In this document: positions 47,361-61,925 of the stretch, piece by piece
Layout: every line of letters begins with the position of its first letter
Numbering within the stretch: the stretch's first letter is position 1
NCBI RefSeq assembly: GCF_019399895.1
Contig: NC_091876.1
Coordinates: 2,022,381 to 2,086,380, forward strand
DNA: 64,000 nt
Direction: 5' to 3'
Source: Cardiocondyla obscurior
Taxonomy: Eukaryota > Arthropoda > Insecta > Hymenoptera > Formicidae
Program-made: the position numbers and the translations under genes
The notes under the pieces: generated by a model
Databases searched by the model: none
Told to the model about the DNA's origin: nothing
Seen by the model: the letters and a program-made list of their open reading frames with translations, nothing else

Positions 47361-50300
47361 GTGAGCAATCAAGTCGTGACATTGAGCTATTCGTCGCGAT
47401 GACTAACAGATTCATATCTATAGTTGATACAGGCGTCGACAAACATAGGGAGATTAACATTTATTACTACTATAAGCACTCGCGAATATTCTGACGTATT
47501 ATGTGATAAATGCGCTAACGTCGATCGATTTTTTTTATTCGCCTTCTAAAATAATGCGTTGTAAAAGTAGCGTCGAAGATTTCGTTTCGGTGTGTCCACG
47601 GTACGTTCGCAGACTCTTGTGAAAAGCGTTTCGATCTCATTTGTATTTTGATCTCGTTTATTTTATCGGTAACATACGCGCACGCATGTTCCTTCACGCT
47701 GAATTTAATTTGCAATTTATTGAAGAATGTCGTGTAACGTATTATTTGGAGCAGTTACGGTGTACATACATCGATATACGCGCGTCCGGTAATAGATTGG
47801 CCGTAACTTCGGGTTTCAGGAACCGCATCCTGATACTAACCACGCTCCAGTATTTTCTCTCTGAACAAACACGTGTGTTGCATAACACTAGGAAGTGAAG
47901 GTGGCTCGTGCTGCAGTTATGCAACGAAATAGCAGATCCTGTAACGTCACGCGTAATTTTTACATTGTGCTTGCACTCTTTTTTTTTCGGTAACTAAGTA
48001 CATATCTTGTCGAATTTTATTTTTGCCTGCAGTATTCTTTTTTTCTTTTTTTTAATAAAACTTCTTTTGCAAGTAAAGACATTTTTTATTCAACATTTGC
48101 AATTCAGACTAGAAACTTTACATCGAATCTTAACTCAACATATTAAGTTTTTTCCTCATTTACATATATTTATATTGCCACGTATTAAAAAATACTTATT
48201 TCTTATGTAATAACACATTTGAATTTGTCACAAATTTTTTTTTTAACTATTAATATTTTAAATTAATAAGTTGTTCGATATATTATAAAAAGTAATGCCG
48301 ATAGATTTGATTTCGTTTACGTGGGCTTCGCGTTTCCTGAGGTGGCGGCTGCCTTCTCTCGTGTTAGAGCGTGCTGATAGTTATTATCGCATGTTTGGTA
48401 CTCGCCATTAATAGAGCCCCGAGCCTTCCTGCGGCCGTACTATTCAGCGGATGGCGGATAGATTCACGAGTAACCCACGCGAATGCATTAAGTGTACGCG
48501 AACACGGCTGTTGTTAATTGCACGAGATAGGTCTGCGTGTGTGCACCCCGCGGGAAAATACGGCATGCCGGTTCATTGTGCGATCCTCTCTCGAGGATCT
48601 TGCCGACGAATTGAGGAAATAATACTCGCGACATCCGCGCGTTTCGTAACGCCGCTCATGGGCGCAAAGAAGCGCCGGGATTTTTCGGCACGGGCGGAAA
48701 CCACGTTGCGACATTCAAACGACTCGGGTGGGAGAAAAAAAATTTTTTTTACACGAATCCTCCGTTCGTTCCTTGTCGCTGCACTCGAGAAGTAGGCACG
48801 CACGTTGCGTAGGTATCTACATTGTCCCTTAAACTTTCTCGAGACGAATAACGAATCGAAAGATAACGCGCGTCACAGATAATCGTGCGATAATACCCTC
48901 GGCTTGGATATTGATTTCTTTGACTTCTTATCGCCGCGTTGACGCATAATCGCGTTACGGATAGCTTATGGCGGAAGATACCGGGGGACTAAACAAGCAG
49001 AGATTACCGAGAGCTCGTTGGTTACGCTCGAGCGGGCAACTGGACACGAACATGGGCGGTAACTGTGGCGCACACGTAATTTTCGCAATAACGTTCGTAA
49101 CAATGAGCCGCGGCGCACGTTTGCCTGCCTGTCCACCCACTCGATGTAACCCCGGCCTTCGTCTCACTCTTGCGGCTAACGCAGTAATATGCTAATAACG
49201 CGAGTGTCTCGCGTCAAATGAAATTATGTGGGAAACGCGCGTCACAATGCCGACTCGGAATTCTTGAGTAATTTAACAGAATCCACAGCTCATTACACGT
49301 TTCTGCTATTTTGCCGTCGAGCTTGGCTAAGATTTCACTTCTCAGTGACGACGTTGTCTATTGATTTACACAAGAGCACCGGTGACGCTAGTTTACGTCA
49401 CGTAAAGGCATTAAAAATTCTTATAAATAAAAAATTTCGTGAAAACAAGATCGTAATTCTTAGGTTTGATATATAAAAAGGTGCAATTAAAATGCTTTCT
49501 ATTTTTTTAAATATTCTTACGTGTCTGTATAATTATTTTTAATTGAAAAAAATTTAGAACTTTTTTTTCTTGCTAAAGAAATGAGAGAGAGAGATTAAGT
49601 ATGATGGAAAATAATTGACTCTGAATAAAAAAAAAAGAAAAAGAAAATTTTTTTTTATATTTAATTATGCAGGCGGATTAACGGTTTTTGTCTTAAATCA
49701 AGTTTTTGCATTAATCAAAAGTGATCGCATAGAAACAACTCGGTGGGGCTTCCGATATAATCGTATTATCGCCTTTCCTATCAGATAGCATCTGGAATCG
49801 GTCCCTGATGATTGAATTATTGGCCAGCTCCTCTATTAGCAATTAAAACTTTGTGGGGTAAAGTAACTTGATTTCGTAGATGCCTGTTTGAGATGGGACA
49901 AGTTAATGGGTGAAGCATTTTAGTCTCTATACGCGTTGACCCGCCTGCATAAACTCCGATTATTATCGATCCCCCGATAGTTTAAGCTAAGCCTCATTAA
50001 TGTTTCATGCAGGTCGGGACTTTATTAACTGGACTTTTGCATATTTTGTTTCAGGTGAGTGCAATGACCAACTACAATCGGGGTACCGTCTGCCCTACGC
50101 TCGCGTGTGTGAAATCACAATGAGCTCGTTCGAAAAAAGGGCGTATTTACACGTATGTATATGTATGCGAGACAAATATTTGAATTTTATTTCTCGTTTT
50201 ATTCCGCTTTATTTCACTCGTTGCATCAGATTTCTTGGATATTTCTTAGAAAGCTAGGATAGAACAACGTTAGGTATTACGTGCCGGCTGCCGTAACGTT

Positions 50301-53300
50301 ACGAAAAAGGAAATTAATAGTCGCGTTAGTTTTCTGCGCGCTCCCTTGCATCGATTAAGAAAAATCGTAGAGGCTCGTCACGTATGCCGTCCGCTATTCA
50401 GTGTTTGTTATTTAGTATGAATTGCAATTTTACGAGCTACAACGTTAAACGTAGTAAACGGCGTGTCGTGCGTCGTTTAAAAACAAGCATGCAATACCAA
50501 TCGGGCATAATTACTATTATCACATCATCGCTTTAACTAAAAGAATGGCAAGTTGCCTTACTTGCGTAAAGAGGAAATGGAGTGCTTTCAAACGAGTCAT
50601 TTGTCTTGAGAGGCTGTTCCGCATCGATTAGATTTCCAAAGCATTTAGAACTAATCGAAGGTATGCGATTCGAATCTTGTTGGAGACTGAACAAGAGGCA
50701 GGGCAGAAGTTTCAGGCCGCAGTACGGTTTTCCGTTATTTTGAGATTTAGAAGCGCAACAGCTAGCTATTCTACCTTCTTCGATAGTGCTATTTCACTAG
50801 AAACCTCTTTCTCGCGTGGGAACAAGAGTGAGTTAGAGTTTCGAGGGTACGTGTCGTGCCCTGTGGAGAGTAAACGATCCTAGACGTATCGTCGGGACGA
50901 GTCACGCGCGCGCGTTTAAGAAAAAGAGAGACGGGGAGATAGAGAGAGAAACGCGGAACGGGTCCATTAATATTGTAGGCAAGGCGGAGAGAGGCTCGAT
51001 GCGCAAGAGCTAAGAGAATGCTTTTAATTATTTGAAACCGGCGGTCGATGCTGATCAAACTTACAGTGGCCTACTCGACTGCGTTGCAGATGAGAAGCAG
51101 TTATCGTCCGTCATCGTGAAAGAGTTCGAACCAACTTCTTGTAAATTGCGTTTGATACGAAACAGTTGGTTTTTATTTTTTTATTTTTTTTTTTTTTACC
51201 AAACTCTCGCCGAATAAAAAAACGTGTAAATTATTGATTTTATTACGCGTTATGGAAATTAAAATTAAATGTCAGATACGTTTCGTCGTCAACGACGACG
51301 CGCGGTTTAAGTTGCTCGCGAGAATTTCTAAAGTGAATTGAGATCCTGGACGCGAGTTATCTGCAGCAGCTTTGCTTTCGAGGGACGGATTTATGTGTTA
51401 CGAAACCGGGTTCGGTATTATAGGCGCGACTCGTGAGCTCTATAAAATTTCCAAGGCCCGAGACGCACAGAACGCCACGCGGAAATCGAGTTAACGGTGA
51501 TCCTGCCGACGTGTGTAACGAGCTGACTTGGTAACGAGCCGAAAATCATAGACTCGAATTGTCCGTGGAACGCGTTGGAGACTCCGCTGCTAAGACACAG
51601 GTTTCATTATTAAATTTTAATACTAATTAATACGCTTTTATCTTAATTTATTTATATTGTCTGTATTTAATTTTTTGCACCTAAAACTTTTTTTTTAATA
51701 TTTTCGTCGAGATAAAGAGAGATATTTTTTTTTTTTGCAATATATAAAATTTTAATTTTTTAAATAAATTTATATCTTATAAATTTAATAACGTGTACCT
51801 ACGTGCGGCAATCGGCACGATCGGGTTAATTCACAATGTTTTTTTCTTTTTTTTTTTTTCTTCTTGCCTTTCTCCTACGTTGGCGATAAATTTTGTTGCG
51901 CGAAAAGCACGCGTGGCATATTCCAAGGCTGTGGCGTTGTATTTCGCAAACTGTATTAAATTCTCACGCGCTTTTAAGGCGATCGACCTTAGGTCCGTTG
52001 TGTCTCCTTTCGCCTTCCGCCTTGCGAATATGTTTTCACGCGGCGAAGCCATTCGTTTCCGAATCGGAGGACGGTGAATTTATCAAGTAGTCCGTGCACT
52101 TCTCCTTCCCGGTAAGCCGCACGATTTATGCGACCCGGACGTGCATGTTTGCAATCGTATATATGTATAATAGCCAGCTCCAGTAGAATATGGTATGCAT
52201 AATCATATGAGATGTCCCTGACCGATTTCAGTCTGAAGATTCTTCGCTTAAATAACTGGCGAATTTCGATTTTTGACAAAAATTTGCATATGTAAAAGAA
52301 CTAATATTGATAATATTTAATTTAATCTTTGTTTTATCGCAACTAATTTATTTTTAATCAAATCTTATTACTACTTCCGTAATTTTTCTTCCTCTACATC
52401 CTTGTTACTTTTTATTTCTGTAGATATTTTTATTTTACTTCACATGTGAACGTTTGAATTCTTAAGACCTGCTCGTTAAAGTTGATTTTTATTTTTATTT
52501 GATTTTATTTGATTTTTTTTTTCCTCGTAATCTTGTATTCTGATTCAAGAGAGATCGTTACGGTCGCAGGACGAGAATAAAAATCGTGTTTACTACTTGA
52601 TCCTTGTACCGGCGTGATGAATAATACGCGAGGGAGTAAAATTGGATTCGCATTGCTTTTAGATTTTTGACAGATCGCATTTGGATTTTTGCGGATACTT
52701 TTCGCGGGCAGGAAATCGCATTTCTCACTTATGAGATGAATAGGAATATCGTTGTCTGATACATCGCGGGGCTTGTTTTCACGCGACGTTAGAAAATTCT
52801 TGAGAAACGATGCCGGGACATACAAACTCCGCGGTTTCTAGTCACGCGATTTTGCATTCACCTCGGGACAAGCTGATGTACGTGCAGTTTTACAAGATAT
52901 TGGGTGTCCCGAAATAACATCGAGGGTTTCACGGGCTCCTTGACCGATAATATATCTTCCGTATCCCGGCAATGTATCTCGCAAGACGTACGTTGTAATC
53001 TTTCGCTCGCGGCACGTCAGAAGCGTTTAACTCGAACACGTAATTTTTTTGACCGCCAAGTTTTGCGGCAGTAAATGCGATCCTCGGATATTTAACTAGT
53101 TCGCCCACGCGTTCAGATAGGTCCCTTTAATTTCTCTCCGTTACACTTGCAGATTAATACCCCTTTTATTTTCCCATTTTTAGAAATAAATTTCCGTGAC
53201 TATTTAGCTCAGGGACACCACGTATGTGGTATTGGTATCGGGAAGTTGAGTGTGCATGTAAATGCAAGCGGGGCGCAATCACTCGCTTGATATAACCCGC

Positions 53301-55877
53301 GCCTTTTCGCTCTCTTTCTCTCTCTCTTTTCGTTCGTTGAATTCCGTCGCGTGGTATCGAGGCTCCCGCCGTACTCGCGTGGAAAAATCGGTTGGAATTT
53401 GATCGGATGGACGAGACAAACATGTCAGAATAAAAGGAGCCGAAGACCGATCGCTACGTTTTGTTCATTTTTACACGCGCCAGCCATTTACTTTTCAATG
53501 ACTCGGTTAAAGCGAAGGATAGATTAATCCAACGTGCCGCAAATAAAGAGTTGATCCCTCAACGCGGAAGAGAAATACGGTTGGTAATTATTATTCCGCG
53601 GTCGCAGGCGCGCAGCTACCATTTCGGTGTCTCAACGGCGGACCGTCGTCCGACCGTCGAGAAAGTACGAAAAACCAGTATCAAAGCTCGATGCGTGACG
53701 GAATTATGGATTAGGTGAGCGGCAATAAGGTACCCCGCGGATGGCGTTAAAACGCGGACGTCCGCGGTAGGATTTTTTAGGTCAAGGCGACACGCTCTCG
53801 CGTCGAAACGGTGCTCTCGTCTCGCTGGAATCAAGAATAACGAGGTGCTCTCTTCCAGTATTGATTCCGCGTAATACTCGCGAGATAACGTGATTTAATC
53901 GGCGTGACAGTCGCACCCAGACACCCCCCCCCTTCCCCCGAACACGACGTTGAAAACGAAATACCGTGCAGGAAAAATCAAATAAATCTGTTAAATAGCT
54001 CGGATAAGATCGCTCGCACGTTTTTATGGCCGAAGGAATAATCGTGGATCGGTTTCTGTGAAAACCGATGTAATTTACAATTTTATCGATCCCCGAGTAA
54101 GATTAACGATTGCAGGTTAACGGGGCTATCCCATCCCATTTATTTGCTCGTAGCGCAAAGCGTTCGCCGCGTTGCGCAATGAGCGCCGTGCTTGCGCAAT
54201 TCAACGCGACGCGCACGCACGCACTCACGCACCGACACGTACGCTCGCGCGTGCATTCACGCGCGTGTGAAATGCGCGAGCACGCCGGTGATACCGACAA
54301 TAGCCTTCGCGAACTGACACTCGGCTGTAATTTTTCAGTCGGGCATGTAACGCGGCTGCTCGTTGAAAATGCATCAATATTCTACTTCGATATTGTGCCG
54401 CGGCATTGCCGCGAAGTTTCTCGTGAATTTCAAACCGACATCGACGTATTTGAATGCGCGCATATTGAAATTAGCGCATATGGGAAATTGAAATTGGATA
54501 TTCCGCAATTATCGCGAGCAACACTTCAAACCTGGTATTTCGGAGGTTAATTAAAAAATTTTGCCACTTGTGAAATATCCAAGCCGGCGATACTCTTCGA
54601 ATTATGACGATTTAACGTTTTAACCTTTCGCGTTACTTCTTCTTCTTTTTTTCATTCTATTATGAAAATGAAGTTGATTTGTATTTTAGTTTTAATTTTA
54701 CGTTATTAGCTTGACTCTTCTTCGATTTTTATAACTTTTTTTTTTTGTAAAAACGTAATCAACAACTGGTTACCAGCGTTCGGCAGTGAAAATAGCGCCA
54801 GGGTGATGCAATCGATAGAAACTCTTAAAAATTCCGTATGTCTTTTTTTTTTCTTTTTTTCTTTTTCTGTCGATATTTTACGATAGGCATTATTGGCCGA
54901 CCTATCCCGCGATCGAATTGGCGGATGTCGGTGAAGGATTACCGAGCTCCGTAGTCATACACGTATGTATTCGATTCCGATATCACGATGACGTTGCTAA
55001 CTGTCATATCGAATTCAACGGACGGATACGTAGACGTCGATAATGGAGAGTACGTTTCAATTCGCTTTTCCATTACGGTACGAAACTTGTACGCACGGCC
55101 CGTACTTCGTCTGCGCGCAATCAATCGCCGCGAGATTACTCTCGGCACCGCTTTTGCACCCGTTTGTTCTCTCGATTTGTTGAACCTCTCATTCGGTTTC
55201 GGAAGTAATGAAATCGACTGATCGCGCTGTCATTTGCAATTAAGCTACTAAAACTATTAAATACGTTAGCTATATTTGCCGCATTTGAATCGGGTTATGT
55301 GGTCAACTTTATCGAAGCTTAGATTCCGGTGTTCCTTTTTATCAAATGGCAATATGCACTTTATTTCAGTTAGCAGCGGTTATAATTACGCGACCCGTGA
55401 ACTACTTGCGTAATTTTATTTATCCGGGTTACGCTAGCTGGTTATTCTTAAATCTTCTGTAACTACATTCGATTTGATATCGAAATTCCCGTATTTTTGC
55501 CTTCGAAGTTCTTGGAATCGGAAAGCGTTGTTTTTCAGTCTATCAAAACTAGGTTACTTCCATTACCATTCCAATTTTCTTCGAATATAAAACTCATTTT
55601 TGATCAGAAGTTCTTCGATAAATTTAGAGTCGTCATTTTTTAACACTAGAACAAATCATACCGACGTATATCAGTCTGCACGAACTCGAGCGGAGTTGTG
55701 GAGTCTTACCGGCGACTATAACGTGAAATGAAAAATATTAATGGCCTGTTCCTCTTCTCAGTTTGTGTGTCGAGTCATTTTTCCGCGCGCAAGTCCCTCG
55801 CAACCACCCGACCGTGATTTCACAATCGCGTAAATTACTCGCTGATCACATTCGCGTCCGGCACTCTCGCGTTTAGG

Positions 55878-55902
55878 AAAAAAAAAAAAAAAAAAAAAAA
55901 AA
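55878..55902 (+). repeat. Homopolymer A(25)
   Basis: Uninterrupted A run. No flanking target-site duplication or retroposon body could be made out. Confidence 0.9.
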
Positions 55903-57611
55903 TATACTCTTGTAAAATATTTAGCTCCTCACGAAATAGCGAAGTTTGATCTCGTCAAGAGATGCGTTTGAAGGCAAGCACCACAGTTAACGCGATAGTT
56001 CTGCGATGCTATCAGCACGGTGTAACTTTTCATGTCCGTTGTATATCATTATTTCGGTCAAGGAAACCATTTTACGTCCAAATACTCAGGACATCGGGTT
56101 TATTGGCGTAATAAAAAAGACAGACCGAATTTTTCCCGTTTCGTCGTAAATGTTTGGAGCGTTGTAGCCGCCGTTCGGCAAGACGCCAACCTTGACTCCG
56201 CAGGACCAGCTAACCAGGATGGTGGTGCGTGTCCTGGCCGTCAAAGTGGGCCATCGGGTCGACAATCTCGACCCGCTATCATACTTACTTCATGAGCGTC
56301 TTTCGTGCACGTGTGTTACGGGATTATTGTTATTTTACTTCGCGTCCGTGAGCGCACATCGCTCGCGCAGTAAAAACCCCCTCGGCTTTTCGAAATCGGT
56401 CGTGCATCTTGCGCACACAAGATGTTACCGTCTGTCCGGTTCTATAATCCTTCATTATGGACCGCGAGATAAGCTTATTAAGTAAAAATTAACGATAGAA
56501 ACTTAATCTTCGTTCCGTGCTCCAAAGGATTTAATTTTCATATTTATCTTTCGAGCGTTAGTGGTGAATTTTTTAACTGGTGACATTAGACACAAAAATT
56601 TGGTACATCTACTTTAAATGTAGACTGAACGATACTTTGCGTAGTAGATAATTTTATTGTACGTAACGGTGCTTTATTAAGTCGTATAAAATTCGTTTAT
56701 CTTTGGACGTAGTTAACGAGGTGCGTTAACTATTTTATTATCTACTTTCGAAAATATAGCATCGGAAATACGTCTTTAACGGAGAATACGACGTTTCTTC
56801 TTTCGTCGTGCCATAATTTGCTCCGATGAAGCCGTCGCTAACGATTTATCTCTATTTGTATCCACGTCCGCGTCTATTAATCATTTTGTTTTACGACATC
56901 GTTAGCGCCCGGAATTTTAAGAATTTTTTTTTTAGGAATATTCATAGTTGGTCACAAAAATAACCGAGAAAGTATTTTAATCTCTCCACATAATAAAACC
57001 AATAATTGATACATATATATATATATTTTTTTTAATGCACGTCATAAAAAGTTGCAAAATAATATCAGATATTTTTATTCAAGAGAATAATTGAAGGAAT
57101 TTTTTGAGCAATTAAAAAAATGGTTTTAATGTGTACCAATTATTAATGACGTCCGTCGTTACTTGGTTTTCGTCAGTTTAGTAGTTTGATGACGCTGGTC
57201 TCGAGAACGGCTCGTAGGGTTCGCCGACTTTTGAGAGGGATAAATGCACCGCAGCCGTAACATTCGTCATTGTGGGCGGCAATACCGCCTTGCGTCATAA
57301 ACCTCTTCGGGTATCGCAGAGATGCGAGTACGGGGCCCAGAACCACTTCGCGGAACCACATTTAGCACCTTCCTATGTAATAGGTTCGTTCTTAGTGGTC
57401 CTTAAGTGCAGCGGTTAATCTCGCGCGGTTTCGTTCTTCGGTTGTATATCGGCGCCGGCTTCTAATCCGTCCTTGTTATCGTGCTACAATTTACAAAGAA
57501 AGAAAACGTAGTTGCATTATGAAAGCCACAGCCACGGACGGGTGGTGTAACGTGAAATTCTTAATCATAACTTTTGCCGGGGCGGGCGATAAAAGCGATT
57601 CGGCCGCGGAG

Positions 57612-57638
57612 CAATTAATGTCATTAAGTGAATTAATT
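57612..57638. promoter_or_regulatory. Cluster of homeodomain-type sites
   Basis: CAATTAATGTCATTAAGTG followed by AATTAATT gives several TAAT/ATTA cores within 27 bp, including TTAAGTG, an NK-2/Tinman type site. CpG-poor core in CpG-rich flanks. Candidate enhancer fragment (inference). Confidence 0.3.
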
Positions 57639-60600
57639 GTTTAAAAACGTTTGCAGATAAGTAGAGTCAAGAGATCTAGAGCAAGTGACGCGTCTAATAC
57701 ACTTTAATGATAATAACATTGACGAAACGTACATATGTCGCAAAGAAATCTTTTATGAATAATTATAATTTAGCTTTTTTCTTTGTAATATATATTTCCG
57801 CGTAGGTCGGATAACAAACAAATCATATCTCCTCGCGTCACTTATCAGTCGGTATATTTTGCGAAAAATCAATTTAATAATCACAGTAACTCCAGAAAAA
57901 GAGATTATTTTATCTTTGTTACAAACCACATGACGATAGTCAAAGCCTTCTAATGAAAACAAGTGTAGTTGCGCGATAATCTCGAAGAGTCGGAGACTAT
58001 TTTGACGTAGTACTTTGTATCTCGGTGATAGGATTTACCGCGGCATGCTGTTATTTTCTTTCACGTGTTTTTGCGTATTTCAGCCTTGCAGATAACGCGG
58101 ACGGGGTTTATCTTATCGCTTCAAAGAAGCAGCATGTATTTTCCCCACAGAGATTTGATCGAATACGTTTTTCTGCAATATGCACAATAATTTAAGTCGC
58201 AACGCCTGTTTTTTTTTTCTTTTTTTCTCTCCATCGATCGTGTTACATTTACTTTTCGACCTTGTGCTTTGTATTTTACTGCGACTCGTTCTTGGACCGG
58301 ATGAAACAACACGAGTAATCGACACACTCTCACCCGGGTTAAATTGCAAGCGTATTATTTTTTTTTCCCCCTGAAACCATCGAATATTTTTATTTCGTAT
58401 ATTTTCTTTCATCTTCCGCGCCGCTTGCTTCATCAGCTTTTTTATCGCACACGTTTCGGTTTGTCGTTTAATTTAAAGGATTAAAAATTATATACAATTC
58501 TGAGGGATTAAAAAAAAAACTCAAAGTAAAAAAATAGTAATTTTATTAAAAAAAAAAGATACATTAAACGTATAAAAGCAAAAAATTAGGCAGAGTAATT
58601 ACAAAATTTATAAAGCACAATACCTATACGAAGGTATTAGCTAGTTCGTTCACAGGGTTTTTATCTGCAATCTGTCGTGGATAGAACAGTAGTTAAAAAC
58701 TCTTAGATGCGTGTGCCTGGCTTGCTTAGGCGTGAGATAGACCCTGAACGACGCGTGACCGTGTTATACCGTACCGGACAAGCATGGCTTACCATTGAGA
58801 GCGCGGATATTGTTTCGCTCGCCGTCGTGACGCCCGACGTGTGTCGGAGGCGCCTCGTTTTCACGTTGTGCAAGGATATGGCGTGGGTGCCTGCCTCCGG
58901 GAGTTAGGTTACCGATTAGCCGTTCCAATTTTGCCAGACTAGCGTGTGCGATCAAACGCGACTGGCGTGGCGCTAGACTCGTAATTACTGTCTGGTACCG
59001 ATATTAATTATCGTAGGAATCTCGCGGTCTAAATATTTTGTGGCCAAGTTCTTTTTTTTTTTTTTTATTTTTCCCGCATTTCAATCAACGGTGAAATTTG
59101 CACCGCGAGCTGTTCAGATTTATTTTCATATGGTAATTTTATTGACGGGATTTTTGCACGACTGTTCACGCGAGTAGTTTCAAACCACGTTTCGCGGAAT
59201 TGCGATATTTGTAATGGGATCTGAAGAAATATGTTAACGGCAGCACGACTTACTTTCCATTTCACGATGGCTATTTATAAGGTTATTAGTCACAAAGTTG
59301 CAAGTGCAACGAGTTACTTAGTGCAGAGTTAACTCAATTTTCCTCACTAGTCTAGATTACAGTTCACTTGCGATAAGTCTTGAAAAGAATGACGGACGAT
59401 CATTAAAATAAATATTAGTAACGTTTTTGGTGCTCGTAGATACTTTGGTAATCTTTCAAGCTTCCTGTTATTCGGCACGCACATTATCTTTATTAATAAC
59501 ACTTAAAAAAAAAAAAAAAAAGAAAAAAAAAATTTTAAGAAATAATAGAATTAAAATACTTTTTTTCACTACTCCAATTTTTACCGTCGAAATTAATTTC
59601 ACAAAATGGGATTGAAACGAAATGAAATTGCTTTATTATATGTGTCATATTTACGGCGCCATAAACTGCGAAATTGCAAGATTTTACGAGTTTATTTTAT
59701 ATGTAATAAAAATCCTTTGGAGCTACTTAACTTTTTTTTTTTCATTAACGTGCCGTAAGACGCTGTACTTACATGCACGTACGTGCAATGATTCAGATAA
59801 TAGTGTCAAGAGTTGCTGTGAATAAGATTTTCAATTCCCTCGAAGGCTTTTCACTCGATCGCGTCACGCGGCTGGAAGAAACCGGCAGGCGCCTCGTCGC
59901 ATTGTCTCGGTCGGAAGATAACGAGAACAATCGGCATTTATTTGTGCCATCAGTCATAGTCGTCTCTTCCATATTATGTACCGCACGTTGGAACACGTAC
60001 GAAAGCTGACGACTATCTTTTTCCCCGTTCATTATGCATATGTATACAAGCTCTAGTGTGACTGGTGCATTCTTTGCGCGTGTTGTCGCACCTGATTTGT
60101 ATATGTATATATCACGCATGCATTAAATATGTAAAAAAGAAAAAAAAATTGAAACTACCGCTTTCTACGTATATACTTTTTTTTTTATTATTTTTTAATT
60201 TAAATTTTAGAATCTTGACACTTAATTCAGGAACAAAGCTCGTCGTCTGCTGCAGCTAGTGCTTGATTTTTCTAAAATTATTTGCCCGTAGCCGTCTTCG
60301 ATTGATTATAATTTAACGACTATTGACTCCGTCGTTCTCTCGTTATCCTTAGTAGTTGAGAGGAATGGCGATGCTTCTGGGACACTCGGCTTATATGTAT
60401 ATGTATCGCCCGTACTTTCATGCGAAGTACAGTTAGCCAACACACGCGTGCAACTTTATATCGATGGCGTCACCGCGACCGTCGATTGGGGCCAAGCGAA
60501 CTGAACTCATTGTCAGCCACGTCGTTGGCTCGCCCCTTTGCCACGCGGCTGCGAATTAATAATTGTTATTTTTTTGCCCTCGACCGTCGTCAACAGCACA

Positions 60601-61925
60601 CTCGTAGGAAGTGTTACATCGAATACGATCCGTTGAAATGGCGCGTATAATCTACAATTTCAGCGATAACGTTAAAGTGTCACGTAATTTTTTTTTCTTT
60701 TTTTTTTCTTCCGTGACTTTCTAACGCGTTGTTTGGTGCTTAGAAACAGCTTAGATGCTTCGATTACGAAATTAAGTCAGCGCAGCATTTGGCAAAACGT
60801 CTTTTAACTTAGATATCGAATAGATACAGCTGCTGATATTTTTAGCTGGTGATTTTATAATTAAAATATATCCCACTTTTAGTTGCCGTTTGTATACTTG
60901 TTCTTAATGGTACTTGAAGCGAGAATTATTTAGGTTGTGGTGGAAAAACGGATCCGCTCGTAGGGAAGAGTTAAAGCGAGCAGCGAGCTTATCCGAGTGG
61001 GCCTTCTGCCGCATGTAGCACAAATTTCGTCTTGATGGTGCTCATTCCGGTGCTCCGGCTTCCGGTCAACGAATCGACCGTGCGGTTGGTACCGTGCCAG
61101 AAAAAGCGAAGTAAATGTCTCGGTGATCTCGAAATCTCCCACCGACCTTGTTGCCCGAACTACAATACTCGCCGGGTGAAAGATTAAAGAGCAGCCGAAA
61201 ATAATGATATCGTATTATCAGCGCGAATGCATTGTCAGTATCTGACAGTCCTATCTAACGCGTCAAAATTGTGTAGAGAAAGCCGAAACTCTCAACTAAA
61301 ACAGAAGTGATAACGCGAATTTCTTTTAAGAGAAAGATTAATTTCACAAGGCTGATATTTGACTCGAACATATGATAAAAAGATGAGAGATAGCTTTTGA
61401 TAATTTAAATTATTCATTATCTATATACGTGATTGCTTAGGAAATTAAATCTTTTTTTTTTTTCTTTTAATTATTCTTATCAGTAAAGCTTTTCTATATA
61501 TTTTCGATAAATTTAAGTCTCCGAATTCTACGTTAATTAATCAAGGAAAAAAAAAGTACTACAAAATTAAAATTAAAATTAAATCGAAACGAAACTGGTA
61601 GGTACGATATTAACGATAATATATCTCGTGAACCGTCGGAGTTATCGCGCTTCTCGTAGAGAGGACCGATTTGTGTTAGTGTGACACTGGCCACTTCCGT
61701 TCTTATGAATTAATAAGTCGTGATATATGCGCAAATCGTGCGCTTCCACATGTGAAATCGTGGACGTTAGCTCCACACAACGTTGTCGCGGGCGCGTGTG
61801 TTCACCTGTAGGCAACACACGCGGGATCGTATACTTAGGTCCGTTTCCTACTCGCACAGACGACGTGCGTGGGCATAGAAGTCGTCCCCCCGATCCTACC
61901 ACTCGGACACTCGGTAGTGTTAACT

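Larger units (their letters stand above)
47361..61925 (+). other. Large intronic stretch without supported exons
   Basis: Holds T-runs (51842-51860), an A(25) run (55878-55902), low-CpG islands (about 49.73-50.06 and 55.23-55.66 kb), a homeodomain-type site cluster (57612-57638) and a possible 42-nt microexon (50013-50054). Open frames such as 54110-54550 (plus) and 57173-57361 (minus) show no recognisable protein. Confidence 0.45.

Noticed and set aside
51124..51135. B-box-like GGTTCGAACTC on the minus strand, possible tRNA
   Set aside because: No A box at the right distance; the upstream part is poly-A-rich and cannot form D or acceptor stems.
55878..55902. A(25) as a retroposon tail
   Set aside because: No target-site duplication or element body visible; similar poly-A/poly-T tracts are common throughout the window.
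56183..56295. Frame reading PTLTPQDQLTRMVV... with a second open frame overlapping
   Set aside because: Protein-like at first glance, but the acceptor is weak, no clear donor is in phase, and two frames are open at once.
58085..58193. Acceptor TATTTCAG followed by a short open frame
   Set aside because: Ends in a stop without a donor and does not resemble a terminal exon of any family I know.
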